Positions 11,464-21,972 of a stretch of 64,000 bases of DNA are shown in pieces. Position numbers and translations under genes: made by a program. Position 1 is the stretch's first letter; each line of letters opens with the position of its first letter. Under the pieces are notes generated by a model. That model did no database searches, was not told the DNA's origin, and worked only from the letters and a program-made list of their open reading frames with translations. The stretch lies in contig JBBBDQ010000442.1 of the NCBI GenBank assembly GCA_037127315.1, forward strand, positions 2,498,001 through 2,562,000, given 5' to 3'. The DNA is from Ascarosepion bandense (taxonomy: Eukaryota; Mollusca; Cephalopoda; Sepiida; Sepiidae).

Positions 11464-12170
11464 ACTAGCAGTATAGCCCAGCGTTGCTCAGGTGTAATGA
11501 AAGCTTTAAAACTAATCCATGGTTCTGGAGCTCAGACTCTTTGGATGTTGGGAAGAAAGACTAAAAAGCAATAGTTGTTTCCAATTAAAGCAAAACCGTA
11601 GACTGAAAGAAAAATGAATGGATGTAAGTCAAATTTTGATTTCCCGGTATCAATATCAAATAAGTTTTTTTCATCATAAACTGAATTTTAAAGGCTAAAT
11701 AAGTCCTCTGAGTAAATGGTATCATGGCTGAGACTAAGAACTACAATTATACCTACTTAGAGCCAAACCCGAAGCAAAAACTAAAATAAAAGGGCTGAAA
11801 AAATACAGACATACAGGCAGATAAACAGACACACACGCAAACATCTTGCCTTTTATATATATATTATCAATTTTCAGCACTATTGTAAGAACTGCAACCT
11901 TGAAACTTCTGAATATCATTTCTTATGTCTTTGTCTATGAGTATATCAAATTTGATTAAAATCGGACCACTCCTTCTATAATCCGATATTTTCGATTATC
12001 GATTTTCGATATTTATCGGGGGTACCGACACAAAACTTAGCTAAGAACACTCGAAAACGCTTATAGTACAGCTGTGTAAATTTTCAAGAAAATCGGTTCA
12101 GCTGTTTTGGAGTCTATAGGTAACGGACACACACACAGACAAAGTTCCATTTATAAATAAGTTTAGATAA
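11464..12170 (+). repeat. Interspersed repeat A (ACTAGCAGTATAGCCC...), full-length copy
   Basis: Begins ACTAGCAGTATAGCCCAGCG, has a TA-rich middle near 11856, then TTAAAATCGGACCACTCC and AAAATCGGTTCAGCTG, and ends TTCCATTTATAAATAAGTTT. Copies occur at 21755, 47022, 52623 (minus) and 62886. The 3' part (GGTTCAGC..GGAGTCTATAGG) is reminiscent of RTE/Proto2-derived non-autonomous repeats, but I cannot place the family. No ORF. Confidence 0.8.
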
Positions 12171-12186
12171 TAACTCTCTCTCTTTA

Positions 12187-12241
<55 letters not shown>

Positions 12242-12387
12242 TTTCTTATTTTAAATCCAAAAAGGACAAATAGGTAAAATCCCAAACCCGATCCTATTAA
12301 TATTAATTTTATTAATATTAAAATTGATCAAGGTGGAGTGCTCAATGAAAATAGTGTTATCTATTTACAGAGCCAAATATATAAAAT

Positions 12388-12478
12388 AATTAAAAAATTT
12401 CGGAATTTAATTTCGTTGGATGGCCATTTCAGCAAAAAAATTTCTCGCTGAAATGGCCATTTCGAAATTTTTTAATTA
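12388..12478. mobile_element. Short palindromic MITE-like hairpin
   Basis: AATTAAAAAATTTCG at the left end pairs with CGAAATTTTTTAATT at the right. The inner TGGCCATTTCAGC pairs with GCTGAAATGGCCA around a 13-bp loop. The left arm has about 15 extra bases between these blocks. Confidence 0.7.
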
Positions 12479-12487
12479 CACACACAC

Positions 12488-12526
<39 letters not shown>

Positions 12527-12529
12527 TAT

Positions 12530-12647
12530 GTCTACAGCTATATCGTGTTGAATACACCGCTTCCTGTCTGATCACCGAAGTTAAGCAACATCAAGCCTGG
12601 TCAGTACTTAAATGGGTGACCATTTGGGAATACTAGGTGCTGTAAAC
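12530..12647 (+). rRNA. 5S rRNA-like sequence (pseudogene or 5S-derived SINE)
   Basis: 118 nt that aligns over its full length with eukaryotic 5S rRNA: GTCTACAGCTATA at the 5' end, GATCACCGAAGTTAAGCAAC (box A region), CTGGTCAGTACTTAAATGGG with TGACC (box C region), and GGTGCTGTAAAC pairing imperfectly with the 5' end. Several substitutions (for example in the CATTTGGGAATACTAGG part) suggest it is not a functional gene. It is a single copy, just after (GA)n, and is followed by a distinct segment (CCAGTCCTCCAGGTTTGGAG to about 12725). This fits a 5S-headed SINE or a retrotransposed 5S copy. Confidence 0.8.
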
Positions 12648-12814
12648 ATAAGGACCAAGAATGGTCTACCAGTCCTCCAGGTTTGGAGGTTGGGTGCAAG
12701 GCTAACACCCCTTCCCCATAAAAAAACAGTTTGTTACAGAAACAGCAACAAAAAGTTCCTGCCCTATGCACCATCTGGGTGTGATGGATAAATGAACGAA
12801 TAAAAGAATCTTAC

Positions 12815-13013
12815 CTTTGTGTGTTTCTTGTCAGTTCCATACACAATTGAAGTGCAGCAAACCTCTGCAATCTTCTGTGAGTGGCCATAAAAGTACCAAC
12901 AGCAGATTTCGACTGTTCCAATGACGTCTTTGATCAGAAGCAACCGGTTACCGAACTGAAGGGACAGTTTATCAAACAATTCCAAATTCTTCAAGAAATT
13001 GTCATCAGAATAA
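12815..13013 (-). CDS. KCTD/BACURD gene, coding exon 4
   Basis: 199 bp encoding the end of Asn156 and residues 157-222: [20 protein letters not shown], then [20 protein letters not shown] and [18 protein letters not shown]. This is the most conserved part of the BACURD C-terminal region. Acceptor GTGCAG, donor GTAAGATT, ending in phase 0. Confidence 0.95.
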
Positions 13014-13084
13014 CTGCACGTAAAAAGAAAAAAATAACAAAAAAACTAAAATGTTTTGTTTAAATTTTCAGGATGAGGAATTAT

Positions 13085-13290
13085 TATCTATTTTCAGGCT
13101 ATAGCCTTCATCTTTGTTGTTATCACAACGCTTCGGCCATTCTATCCTCTGGCCTTCATCAGGTGTATATTGATCTGGGTAACCTACAGGGAATTCTAAA
13201 CTGGACCCTTTATTTAATCTACAGGGTTAGACTGTTCTCGTTCCCCTGCTCATGTCTGGAGATATCTTTATTTTTATTTAGTAATGTCCA
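13085..13290 (-). mobile_element. SINE-like repeat (CTGATGAAGGCC...GAAGCGTTGTGA family), partial
   Basis: On the minus strand it carries CACCTGATGAAGGCCAGAGG, then GGCCGAAGCGTTGTGATAAC and AAAGATGAAGGC. The same order (CACCTGAAGAAAGCCGGAGC, then GGCCGAAACATCG) occurs at 30745-31045 and 31140-31226. It lies in KCTD intron 3, directly upstream of exon 4 on the plus coordinate side. Confidence 0.55.
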
Positions 13291-13867
13291 GTTGTTGTTC
13301 ACCTGTTGCCACTGAGTGCAACTACACACTGCCTGTCACAGAGATTGTGCTTATGTCACTAAATTCACAAACGAATGCTTTTCATCTACTAAGCCATTGT
13401 TCTTTAGGACAATTTGCTGTAGTGAACTTAGAGCTTTAAAGTTAAACTGGCTGCAATGTTGTTATCAATGTTTAAATACAACCACATTGTGGTAATTTCT
13501 TTTTACAAGTTTGACCACCAAATATACAAATTAAAGCGTTTTCTCAAGCAATCACCAAATTAAAGATTATATCCAAGAATTAGATATAGTGTATAAGACT
13601 CAAGACCATTTTTCCTGCGTTATTTTTCAACATTAACCTTTTACTAACCTTAACTTAGTGATGGTTAACTCAATGCTTAACAATTGCCTGCTGGTAATAA
13701 AATTTATTTTATGAAATGAAAAAAAGGATAAAAAATAAAAAATTCATCAAATGATAAAATTATAAAAATAAAGAACTTACAACAAATATTGTGTAGTCAG
13801 ATACATTAACCAGTTTCAGTGTAATGATTTTTTTTTTCATCCATAATTTGGTACTTTTTCTATTCAT

Positions 13868-14072
13868 GTAGGTAAAATTTATTTGCCAGGTTTATTTATT
13901 CAGTTAAAATTTATTTGCCAGATTCTTTTAGTTAAAAATTTGTTTGCCAGATTTTTTAGTTAAAATTTTTTTATTTATATAGCTAAAATCTATTTGCCAG
14001 ATTTATTTATATAGCTAAAATCTATTTGCCAGATTTATTTATATAGCTAAAATCTATTTGCCAGATTTATTT
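13868..14072 (+). repeat. 32-bp tandem repeat
   Basis: Three near-identical 32-bp units starting at 13981, 14013 and 14045 (AGCTAAAATCTATTTGCCAG) are preceded by about three diverged units that share TTTGCCAG and TTAGTTAAAA. In KCTD intron 3; no coding role. Confidence 0.8.
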
Positions 14073-14545
14073 ATTTTTATAACTAACATTCTTGCTCACA
14101 AGGGAAGAAATTTGCATTCTTTCTGAAAAGCCATTTAAAAGCAGACAGCTTAAAAATTGTTAAATTTGTAAGACTGGTTGTTATCAGAATTCTCTCAAAT
14201 TTGTAATGCCAAAATTAAGATTGACTCATTATTTTGATAAAATGTAACAAGATTCCCAACCATTTTTAGTTTGGCTAAAAATCAAAGGTTACATGTGAAA
14301 CATTCATTTTTGATGTTTAAAAAAAAACAGAGTTATAAACACTTAAATGTAAGAAGAATCATCTCAGTGAATAAATTTAAAAAAAAAAATGTTATCTGAG
14401 AGAAAATTTCTATTGTTTGAAATCTAATTCTTGAATATTTCAGTTTTGGAAGGGAAACACTTTGCAAGTTGACCAACAACTTGAAAGTGCAAAAACACAA
14501 ATTTATCAAAAAGAAAAGAGAAAATATAGACAAGCTTGTACTCAC

Positions 14546-14598
14546 TTTGTGTACGAGTATTTGTTGTTGTGCCTATTGCAGGTAAGTTTGATTACAGG
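14546..14598 (-). CDS. KCTD/BACURD gene, coding micro-exon 3
   Basis: A 53-bp exon, too short to stand out as an ORF. It encodes PVIKLTCNRHNNKYSYT (residues 139-155) plus two bases of Asn156, matching the family segment VKLLYNRSNNKYSYT. The acceptor is TAG at 14601-14599 and the donor GTGAGTAC. It restores the reading frame between exons 2 and 4 exactly, which is strong evidence that it is real. Confidence 0.92.
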
Positions 14599-14601
14599 CT
14601 A

Positions 14602-15101
14602 CAAAAGAAAAGAATCAAGGTGATTATTTGGGGTTTTATATTGAGTCACAGACAGTCCAGGGTGTCAGCTTGCTTGATGACAAGGCAGGGCCCCCTATAT
14701 CAAATAAAAATGCAAAGAAACAAACAGACAACTGTTTTAGTAATAAAAAGAACAGTACATAAATAGGCAATGTATGATTAATTGAGTGGTTATTTGTTTG
14801 ACCAGCACATCAAAACACTTGTGGGTCATTTAATGCTGAAACTGGATTTTTTTTTATTCAGGTATGTTTCAAAACCTTTCAAGTTGTTATGAGGTTTTTT
14901 AAAATCGTTTTCAAAATATTACAAGTTGAATTTTGTAATTATCTATCCTTGTGTACATTCTTCCTTCATGTACTCATGTTATTTGTTTGTCTTAATTGCA
15001 GTTTTCACAGCTGCACAAGTACTGTAAAGGAAATAAAACCTTTTACAATATATACCCGCAGTTGTCAGTTCCCTCATGCATGTTTCATGTGGCAATGGCA
15101 A
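14602..15101. other. Intronic stretch without a gene
   Basis: KCTD intron 2 sequence. The stretch 14785-14845 (CACATCAAAACACTTGTGGG) loosely resembles the sequence near 3910-3955 next to the large LINE. It may be the 3' UTR of the LINE fragment that follows at 15102. Nothing else is recognised. Confidence 0.35.
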
Positions 15102-15470
15102 TTACAGAAGCTTAAAAGCCTTTTGGCATTTTAGTCTAAGTTTTCTATTGAGTATGATTGCTAGATATTTTATTTGTTTGACTATGGGAATTAAGTGTCC
15201 ATTTAATTCTAATTCTGGATTGAGTTGGTCGGCTAATTTTTTGCAGAAATGCATACAAAGAGTTTTTGTTTTGGAGAAACTTAATTCATTTTCATTTGTC
15301 CATTTCTCTATCTTATTTAAACACATTTGTAAACATCTTTCAAGGAAAGGTATGTTTGGTGAGGAGTATTATATCAATAGATCATCTATATATAAGGATT
15401 TTTCAGTTCCTGTATTAATGGTTTTAATAATATCTATTTTGAGAACAAATCTTTATAAATTAGCATTCTC
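15102..15470 (-). pseudogene. Nimb/I-type LINE reverse transcriptase fragment
   Basis: Minus-strand frames read SLYIDDLLI (a catalytic YIDD box, near 15400), then CLNKIEKWTNENELSFSKTK, MHFCKKL and a decayed LNRKLRLK motif. The order and wording parallel the RT of the 4195-9870 element, so this is a short relative. It is interrupted at 15478 by a SINE. Confidence 0.75.
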
Positions 15471-15477
15471 AAGATTC

Positions 15478-15730
15478 AGTCAGTTAATTGCTATACGTGA
15501 AACATGCTTGGGCGATCATGTCTCTTTCGAGACATGACTGACTGGGCAGAAGATTATCCCGCAGTAGGTTGCCATTGCTTTCTGCGGTAGACTGGTTGCC
15601 AGCCAAAGCTATAGAACCCAATCTGCCCTGTTATTTAGGCCATAACTGGAAGGAATAGATGGATTAATACCTTTCCCAAGAGTATTTGCACGTAAGTGAA
15701 TGCAATGAATTCAACTGGAATTCGAACCTG
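15478..15730 (-). mobile_element. tRNA-like SINE, family S
   Basis: On the minus strand it contains GAATTCCAGTTGAATTCATT, the body GGAAAGGTATTAATCC-like segment, CTACCGCAGAAAGCAATGGC, CTACTGCGGGATAATCTTCT and the tail CAGTCATGTCTCGAAAGAGACATGATCGCCC-like hairpin. The 5' tRNA-like head is missing before the box-B-like segment. The tail GTTAAGTGCC is degraded to TTAATTGCT. It sits against a LINE fragment. Confidence 0.85.
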
Positions 15731-16394
15731 TTCATAATATAAATACAGTTGTGGTAATAAAATAAGCACATCCCATCTCCCCTCTTGCTTATAACCAACT
15801 ACTACAATAAAATAAACGCTTTCAGTACTAAAGTTGGATTAGACAAATAAAGCTTCATAAACTTCTACTAAAGTTGTTGATTACAACAGTATCAAATTGG
15901 TCACTAATTTGTAAATGTCAAGTTTGAAACTGGGCTTAATTCATTGATAACTGCATACTGTTGGTGTTGTTCTTTCTCTCAATTCATAAGAGTATGTGGT
16001 TTTCAAAAATATAAGTAGAGTTTTAAATTGACATTTGTAAATTAAAAAAATACAGGTAGTACTTTTAAGAAGTCAAGAATCAGTTTGAGACTCTATTTAT
16101 GTCATAACCAGGACCACACCTCTAAAATGATAAAGAAAATCAATATTTTTAAGATTCTGACAATTGTTGTGAGTAGCAGAAGACCTGTTGACTACTAATC
16201 TATAAAAATTGTAAAAAAAAAATCCTCTCATATTTTTAATAAGCGGATCAGTCAATTGAATATTTTTTTTTTAGTTTAATCATTTTACAAGTTGACAAGG
16301 AAAACAAACAGTATAAAAAGCATGGAAATTGAAAACCAAAAACATAGCCGTCCTTAAGATTCACTTACTAAAATAGAAATAATTACCACTCAAA

Positions 16395-17915
16395 TGGACA
16401 AACAGAACACAAGCATCATACAATGGAACTGTTAAGGCGTTAATCTAAACTATGAGGAAATCGAACAATACCTTGAAGATTGCAATCCAAATATAGTATG
16501 CTTGCAGAACTTTCTCAAAGAAACTGCCAACATCTCCTTTAAAGGATATGAAACTTATCCCAAAATAAATGTATCAACAATAGAAAATAAGCCATGTTGA
16601 GGTACTTCAATATTGGTTAAAAATATCAATACCCCATGAAAAACTACAATTAAACACAAATCTACACACCATAGCAATAAAAGTTTCAATTCATCAAACA
16701 ATAACCATTATGTTCAATTTATATTCTACCAAAACACAGACTGAATAAGACTGAAATAAAAAGGCTAATTGGACAATGTCACACTCCCTTTCTACTAATG
16801 GGAGATTTTAATACATACAGCAATATGTGTGGTTGTAGGAGCCTCAATCAAACTGGTAAAATTATAGAATCTCTACTAGAATCATCTGATCTATGTATCC
16901 TTAATAATCAAATGCACACATACCTACACCCAGGTACCAGATCAACATCAGCTATCGACCTAACCATATGCTCCCCGTCAATTTTTATAGAAAGTTCATT
17001 ATGACCAATGTGCTAGTGACCATTCAACTATTTTCGTAAATATAAGTAAACAAATGCCATAAGAAAGGAATATAAAATGGCAACTACATAAAGCTATCTG
17101 ACTAAAATTCAATGAACTCTGCACATCCCAAATCAACATGGAAATTTTCAGTGAACCAGAACCAATAATCTCCTTTACAAACATACTAACACAAATAGCA
17201 AGATAAACAATACACAAATCTTCCTTTAAACCACATAGCAAATCAAAACCCTGGCTTACATTAGAGTGCAAATGAGCAGTTAAAGCTAAGAAAAAAAAAA
17301 CTACAAGCCCGCTGTATAATTAAAAAATCCAAAAGAGAATCTTGGCAAAACTATGACTCCAGATTAAACCACAAACCCCTAATAAATAAAATGGGAAACA
17401 ATAAGGAAATTCAATGGAAAAACATCTCAAACTGCAACAGTCCACTTAACTAAAGAAAATGGAGATAAATACACTGGTAAAAAAGAAATAGCTAATCTAA
17501 TAGCAACAGAATTTCAAAGAAACTCTTCAACAAATCACTCCACTTTCAAATTTTGAAAAACATATAAACATTATGAAACAAAAAAAACTGACATTCACTT
17601 TAGACAATAAAAAAGAATTCAATATTCTCTTTACTGTGATAGAACTAAAACACTTCTTAAACAAAAGTAAAAAGTCTTCATCTGGTTCAGAGGAAATCCA
17701 TTACCAATTTTTAAAACACATGCCAGAAAAGTCACTTTTAATACTTCTCCAGATCTTCAATGATATAAGGTGTTCAAACAAATTTTAAAAATTGTGGCTT
17801 GAGTCTGTCATTGTTCCAATTTCTAAATCCAGCAAAGACCATTCCAACCCAACAAACTATTGACCCATTGCCCTAACAAGTTGCATTTGCAAGACAAATG
17901 AGAGAATGGTAAATG
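16395..17915 (+). pseudogene. I/Nimb-type LINE fragment: endonuclease to start of RT, heavily decayed
   Basis: Plus-strand frames read WNC then NLNYEEIEQYLEDCNPNIVC (start of an AP endonuclease), FLLMGDFNTYSNMCGCRS (GDxN motif, near 16800), STSAIDLTICSPS, a decayed SDHS motif, KSKPWLTLECK, then VIVPISKSSKDHSNPTNY and ALTSCICKTNERMVN, which is the beginning of RT. Many stops and frameshifts. It is antisense to the KCTD host gene. The rest of RT is missing where a 29-bp tandem repeat begins. Confidence 0.8.
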
Positions 17916-17932
17916 CTCAACAAATGAGGAAT

Positions 17933-18166
17933 GCTTTGAAACTGGTTTTTGCTACACGAATGCATTGAAACTGGTTTTTGCTACACAAATGCATTGAAAC
18001 TGGTTTTTGCTACACGAATGCATTGAAACTGGTTTTTGCTACACGAATGCATTGAAACTGGTTTTTGCTACACGAATGCATTGAAACTGGTTTTTGCTAC
18101 ACAAATGCATTGAAACTGGTTTTTGCTACACAAATGCATTGAAACTGGTTTTTGCTACACACATAC
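17933..18166 (+). repeat. 29-bp minisatellite, about 8 units
   Basis: Unit GCATTGAAACTGGTTTTTGC plus TACACGAAT, starting at 17933, 17962, 17991, 18020, 18049, 18078, 18107 and 18136. Units differ mainly at ACG/ACA. It begins exactly where the LINE fragment stops. Confidence 0.9.
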
Positions 18167-18654
18167 ATTGATTTTTGCAACAGGAATGCTTTGGAAACGA
18201 TTTTATAAGAATGCATTGCAAGCCTATATCCTAATGATGAATGTATTTATTTTACACAATATGTCCTTCTCAACAATCCCCCTTTTTGTCAATACACTTA
18301 ATTTGGTGGTAAATATTGAATCAATGAACATTATACAGTGAAAACTACAGTTAATAACTGAAAGCCCCTTACACATTCTGATATAAATTCCAAACAAGCT
18401 GATTCATTTTCTTTTTCATTAGTAAAAAGACAAATATTGTCTTCCTTCTTGTCTTTTAAACTTGGCATAAAAATAATCTCAGTTACTGAGATAAAAACAA
18501 AACAAAATCTAACATTGTGGTGAAAATAATAAAAGAACTCTTTAAACCTTTCTCTGACTTTCCGGGACTGAATGATTTCCCTTTGTTTTTGCCTTCCTCT
18601 CTCCACAATGTAGTTAGCCATTTTCTTATAACGTGTGGCTTCCGGAGTAGATTT
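18167..18654. other. Non-coding intronic stretch
   Basis: KCTD intron 2 sequence between the minisatellite and the mariner remnant. I see no gene, RNA or repeat boundary that I can support. Confidence 0.4.
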
Positions 18655-18708
18655 TTAGTGCGAGGGTCATTCAATAAATAAGGTGGATTTTTCGGTATAA
18701 GGACTTCT

Positions 18709-19013
18709 AATACAGATAGACTCGGAACGAGAAACCAGGGAGCCGAGTTCGAATTCCAGTTGAATCCATTGTATTCACTTATGCGCAAATACCCTTGGGA
18801 AAGGTATTAATCCGTCTCTTCCTTCCAGTTATGGGTTAAATAGCAAAACAGATTGGGTTCTATAGCCTTGGTCAGCAACCAGTCTACCGCAGAAAGCAAT
18901 GGCAACCTACTGCGGGATAATCTTCTGCCCAGTCAGTCATGTCTCTTTCGAGACATGATCGCCCAAGCGTGTATCACGTATGGCACTTAACTGACTGACT
19001 AAATACAGATAGA
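18709..19013 (+). mobile_element. tRNA-like SINE, family S, with 12-bp target duplication
   Basis: Head GACTCGGAACGAGAAACC, box-B-like GAGTTCGAATTCCAGTTG, the usual body, and the tail CACTTAACTGACTGACT. Flanked by AATACAGATAGA at 18709-18720 and again at 19002-19013, a clean target-site duplication. It landed in a mariner remnant and is therefore younger than it. Confidence 0.92.
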
Positions 19014-19089
19014 AGATTACTTTTTTCTTTAGTTCTTTTTCAAAGGGATTTAATTTTTTTGCAGATTGAAGAAAAACTTTGATAGTTTT

Positions 19090-19414
19090 TTGAGATTAAC
19101 AAAGATGGCCGACCAAAAAGTATGCTCCAGGATTGAACAGAGGTCAGTTATCATGTTTTTGGTTGCTGAAAGGTGCAAACCAGCTGAAATTCATAGGAGA
19201 ATGTCAACTGTGTATGGTGCCACATGTTTCAGCCAAAAAAATGTCTACAACTAGGCTATATTGTTTAAAGAAGTTTGAAAGTGACAATGAAGTCAAAAGT
19301 GCTGTGAGTGATTGGCTGAAACATCGGTCCAAAGATTTTTATGCTGAAGGAATACGGAAGCTTGTGCACAGATGGGAAAAGTGTGTGATGCTGGGAGACT
19401 ACGTTGAAAAATAA
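19090..19414 (+). pseudogene. Mariner transposase remnant, N- and C-terminal ends only
   Basis: The N-terminal part reads MADQKVCSRIEQRSVIMFLV, then AERCKPAEIHRRMSTVYG and FSQKNVYN (helix-turn-helix region). It is followed directly by the C-terminal end: DNEVKSAVSDWLKHRSKDFY, then GIRKLVHRWEKCVM and DYVEK before the stop. The catalytic DDD domain is absent, a deletion of roughly 200 or more codons. The ATG at 19105 follows KMADQ; an upstream ATG at 19066 is in frame but lies in 5' non-coding sequence. Confidence 0.9.
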
Positions 19415-19481
19415 AAATAAAAAAAAATAGTAAGCTTCTATCTATATTAGAAAAATTCACCTTATTTATTGTATGACCCTC

Positions 19482-19775
19482 GTAGAAGTCCTTATACCAA
19501 AAAATTCACCTTATTTATTGAATGACCCTCGTAGAAGTCCTTATACCAAAAAATTCACCTTATTTATTGAATGACCCTCGTAGAAGTCCTTATACCAAAA
19601 AATTCACCTGATTTATTGAATGACCCTCGTAGAAGTCCTTATACCAAAAAATTCACCTTATTTATTGAATGACCCTCGTAGAAGTCCTTATACCAAAAAA
19701 TTCACCCTATTTATTGAATGACCCTCGTAGAAGTCCTTATACCAAAAAATTCACCTTATTTATTGAATGACCCTC
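19482..19775 (+). repeat. Tandem array of a mariner TIR, six 49-bp units
   Basis: Unit GTAGAAGTCCTTATACCAAA plus AAATTCACCTTATTTATTG and AATGACCCTC. Starts are at 19482, 19531, 19580, 19629, 19678 and 19727, with only a few substitutions. The unit is the reverse complement of the left TIR region 18659-18709, so the array is head-to-tail copies of the right terminal repeat of the adjacent mariner. Confidence 0.9.
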
Positions 19776-19991
19776 GTAGAATAAAGCTATACTGATTCAG
19801 CCTTCCATCACTTCCACTCAAACCTTTTCATAGCAGACATCTAGTGACTTTTTAAAAACTATTAATGGAATTAGTAAAAAAAAACAACAAAATAAATCCA
19901 AATGATTGTATTCAATGTCACACACAGACTGGTTTCATAATTATTCAGCAGTAAGTTTGTAAAGAAAGGTCAGAGTTTGTTCTTCGCTTAC

Positions 19992-20248
19992 CTTTCTTGA
20001 CGATGCTAGCAACATCTGTTCTTCCTTGTGGGATGTAAGTAACGGAACCACACACTTCGGCTGTACCTCCTCTTTCTTCTTCAGTACTGGTTCAATGATA
20101 TTGATCAGATCCTGGATTAAATAATAGCGAGCCTCTGCATACAGCTCAGATAATTCGGCTTTGCTCTCTGAGAGAGCAACGGATCCGTCTCGCAGGAAGT
20201 TGAGAATGGTATCAAAATGTTTGCCACTACGCTCAATAACAGTAAAAC
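19992..20248 (-). CDS. KCTD/BACURD gene, coding exon 2
   Basis: 257 bp. Starts with GT, completing Gly53, then FTVIERSGKHFDTILNFLRD and on to residue 138 (SSRK). It completes the BTB/T1 domain and the linker containing the family motif VPLLTSHKEEQ. The acceptor ends TTTTCTCAG and the donor is GTAAGC. Phase 0 at the 3' end. Confidence 0.95.
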
Positions 20249-20499
20249 CTGAGAAAACAGAAAAGAAAAAAAGAAAAGAAAAGAAAAAAGAAAAAGAAAA
20301 AGATATATTAATAAGTTAAATATTTCTCATTGGATAGCATCAGGATAGTTTTAACTTACCTCATTTAACAAGATTGTTTTTATCTTATTATGACTGCTGT
20401 AATATCAACAAACACTTATTGGACTGACCCCAAAAGTTCAATCTTTATTTACTGTGAGATGGCATGAGGAGTGTTTAGTTTTTAACTAACTACGATAGG

Positions 20500-21212
20500 T
20501 CAGAAAGTTAAGTGACATACGTGATACACACTTGTGCGATCATGTCTCGAAAGAGACATGACTGACTGGGCAGAAGATTTTCTATCCTGCTCTTTAAAGA
20601 AGGAAGAAGAGACAAATTGTATTAATACATAATAATTATTAGGGGGTCAGTTTTCTATAGTTATTTAGTAATAAACTAATCCCCAACTTTTTGCCCAGTA
20701 AAAGTTTTACTTATGTTTCCAACTTTTATCTTCATTCAGTCAGTTAAGTGTCATACGTGACACACGCTTTGGGTGATCATGTCTCTTTCGAGACATGACT
20801 GACTGGGCAGAAGATTTTCTAGCCTGCTCTTTAAACTATAGCTGAAGGGAGAAGAGACGGATTGTATTAATAAGTAATTAGTGGGGAATCAGTTTATTAG
20901 TAAATAACTATAGAAAACTGATCTCCCACTTTTTGACCAGTAGAAGCTTTACTTATGTTTCCAACTATTATCTTCATTCTGTCAGTTACGTGTCATACGT
21001 GATACACACTTGGGCGATCATGTCTCGAAAGAGTAGATTGGTTGCCAGCCAATCTGTCCTGTTATTTTACCCATAACTGGAGGGAAGAGATGGATTAATA
21101 CCTTTCCTAAGGGTATTTGCATGTAAGTGAATGAAAAGAATTCAACTGGAATTCGAAATCGGCTTCCCAATTTTTCGTTCTGAGCTGCTATCCACTGCAC
21201 CACAACACACAT
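20500..21212 (-). mobile_element. SINE multimer: two tail/hairpin monomers plus one SINE with head
   Basis: Three successive SINE tails (CAGTCATGTCTC...GAGACATGA palindrome) start near 20500, 20738 and 20976, about 238 bp apart. The first two are followed by CTGCTCTTTAAA and a 50-bp hairpin (GGGGATCAGTTT-like / AAACTGATCYCCCAC). The third runs into a shortened SINE body and head ending CTGCACCACAACACACAT. An almost identical arrangement lies at 46115-46895. Confidence 0.8.
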
Positions 21213-21754
21213 CCTAACTACATTTTATAGGTACCTCCACTTTTTTGCTAAAAAACAAAATAGCATGATGAAAAAAGTCACAAATTTATTTTTAAAAAAA
21301 ATTATCATCAAAATATTTGTTATTATTAAGCGGAATGACCAAAGTATTTTTTAATTATTAACACATTTTTCTTAAAAATCTTGTTTTTTTTTTGTTTTTT
21401 TTGTTTGTTTGTTTTTTGTCAGTGTAGGATCAGAATTTATAATGGAAATGGAAATCTTAGTGCCTTTGTTTCTGGTCACATTAATTTGGAAATTCTTGCA
21501 AAATTTAAATAATTGTTGGTTTTTAAAGAACCTTTTATGATTTATTCACAAATGAATGAATTTATTTATGAAATTATTATTTTCATAAAATCTTGGAAAA
21601 TTTTCTTTTTTTTTTTTACATCTGCTACTCCACTCCACTAAACTTAATTTCATCTAAAAATTCAATTCCATCTACCAACTTTGTTTTATTAGTTAAATGC
21701 AGGACTCCTTGGTGAATGTAAATCATCCATTTCTTTTTTTTATACTATAATTCT
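21213..21754. other. Non-coding intronic stretch
   Basis: AT-rich KCTD intron 1 sequence with poly-T runs (21380-21420, 21608-21620). The text TTGGAAATTCTTGCAAAATT recurs around 58690 and 60690, hinting at a further dispersed repeat. No gene seen. Confidence 0.4.
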
Positions 21755-21929
21755 ACTAGCACTATAGCCTGGCGTTGCTTGGGTGTAATGAAAGCTTTAA
21801 AACTAATCCATGGTCCTGGAGCTCAGACTCAGCCTAAAGAATATTTGTGTGAAGTTTGGTGAGAATCAGATAAAAATTGTGAATTTGTATAAAGGACATA
21901 CAGACAGATAAACAGACACAAACATCTTG

Positions 21930-21972
<43 letters not shown>

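Larger units (their letters stand above)
18659..19481 (+). mobile_element. Internally deleted mariner element with a SINE inserted in its 5' end
   Basis: The left TIR (18659-18709, GAGGGTCATTCAATAAATAA) is matched by its reverse complement at 19447-19481. Between them is a transposase remnant (19090-19411). The SINE at 18709-19013 interrupts the left side just after the TIR. Without the SINE the element is roughly 0.5 kb, a mariner-derived MITE. Confidence 0.85.

Noticed and set aside
19482..19775. CRISPR-like array of 49-bp repeats
   Set aside because: Units are contiguous without spacers and derive from a mariner TIR; the genome is an animal's.
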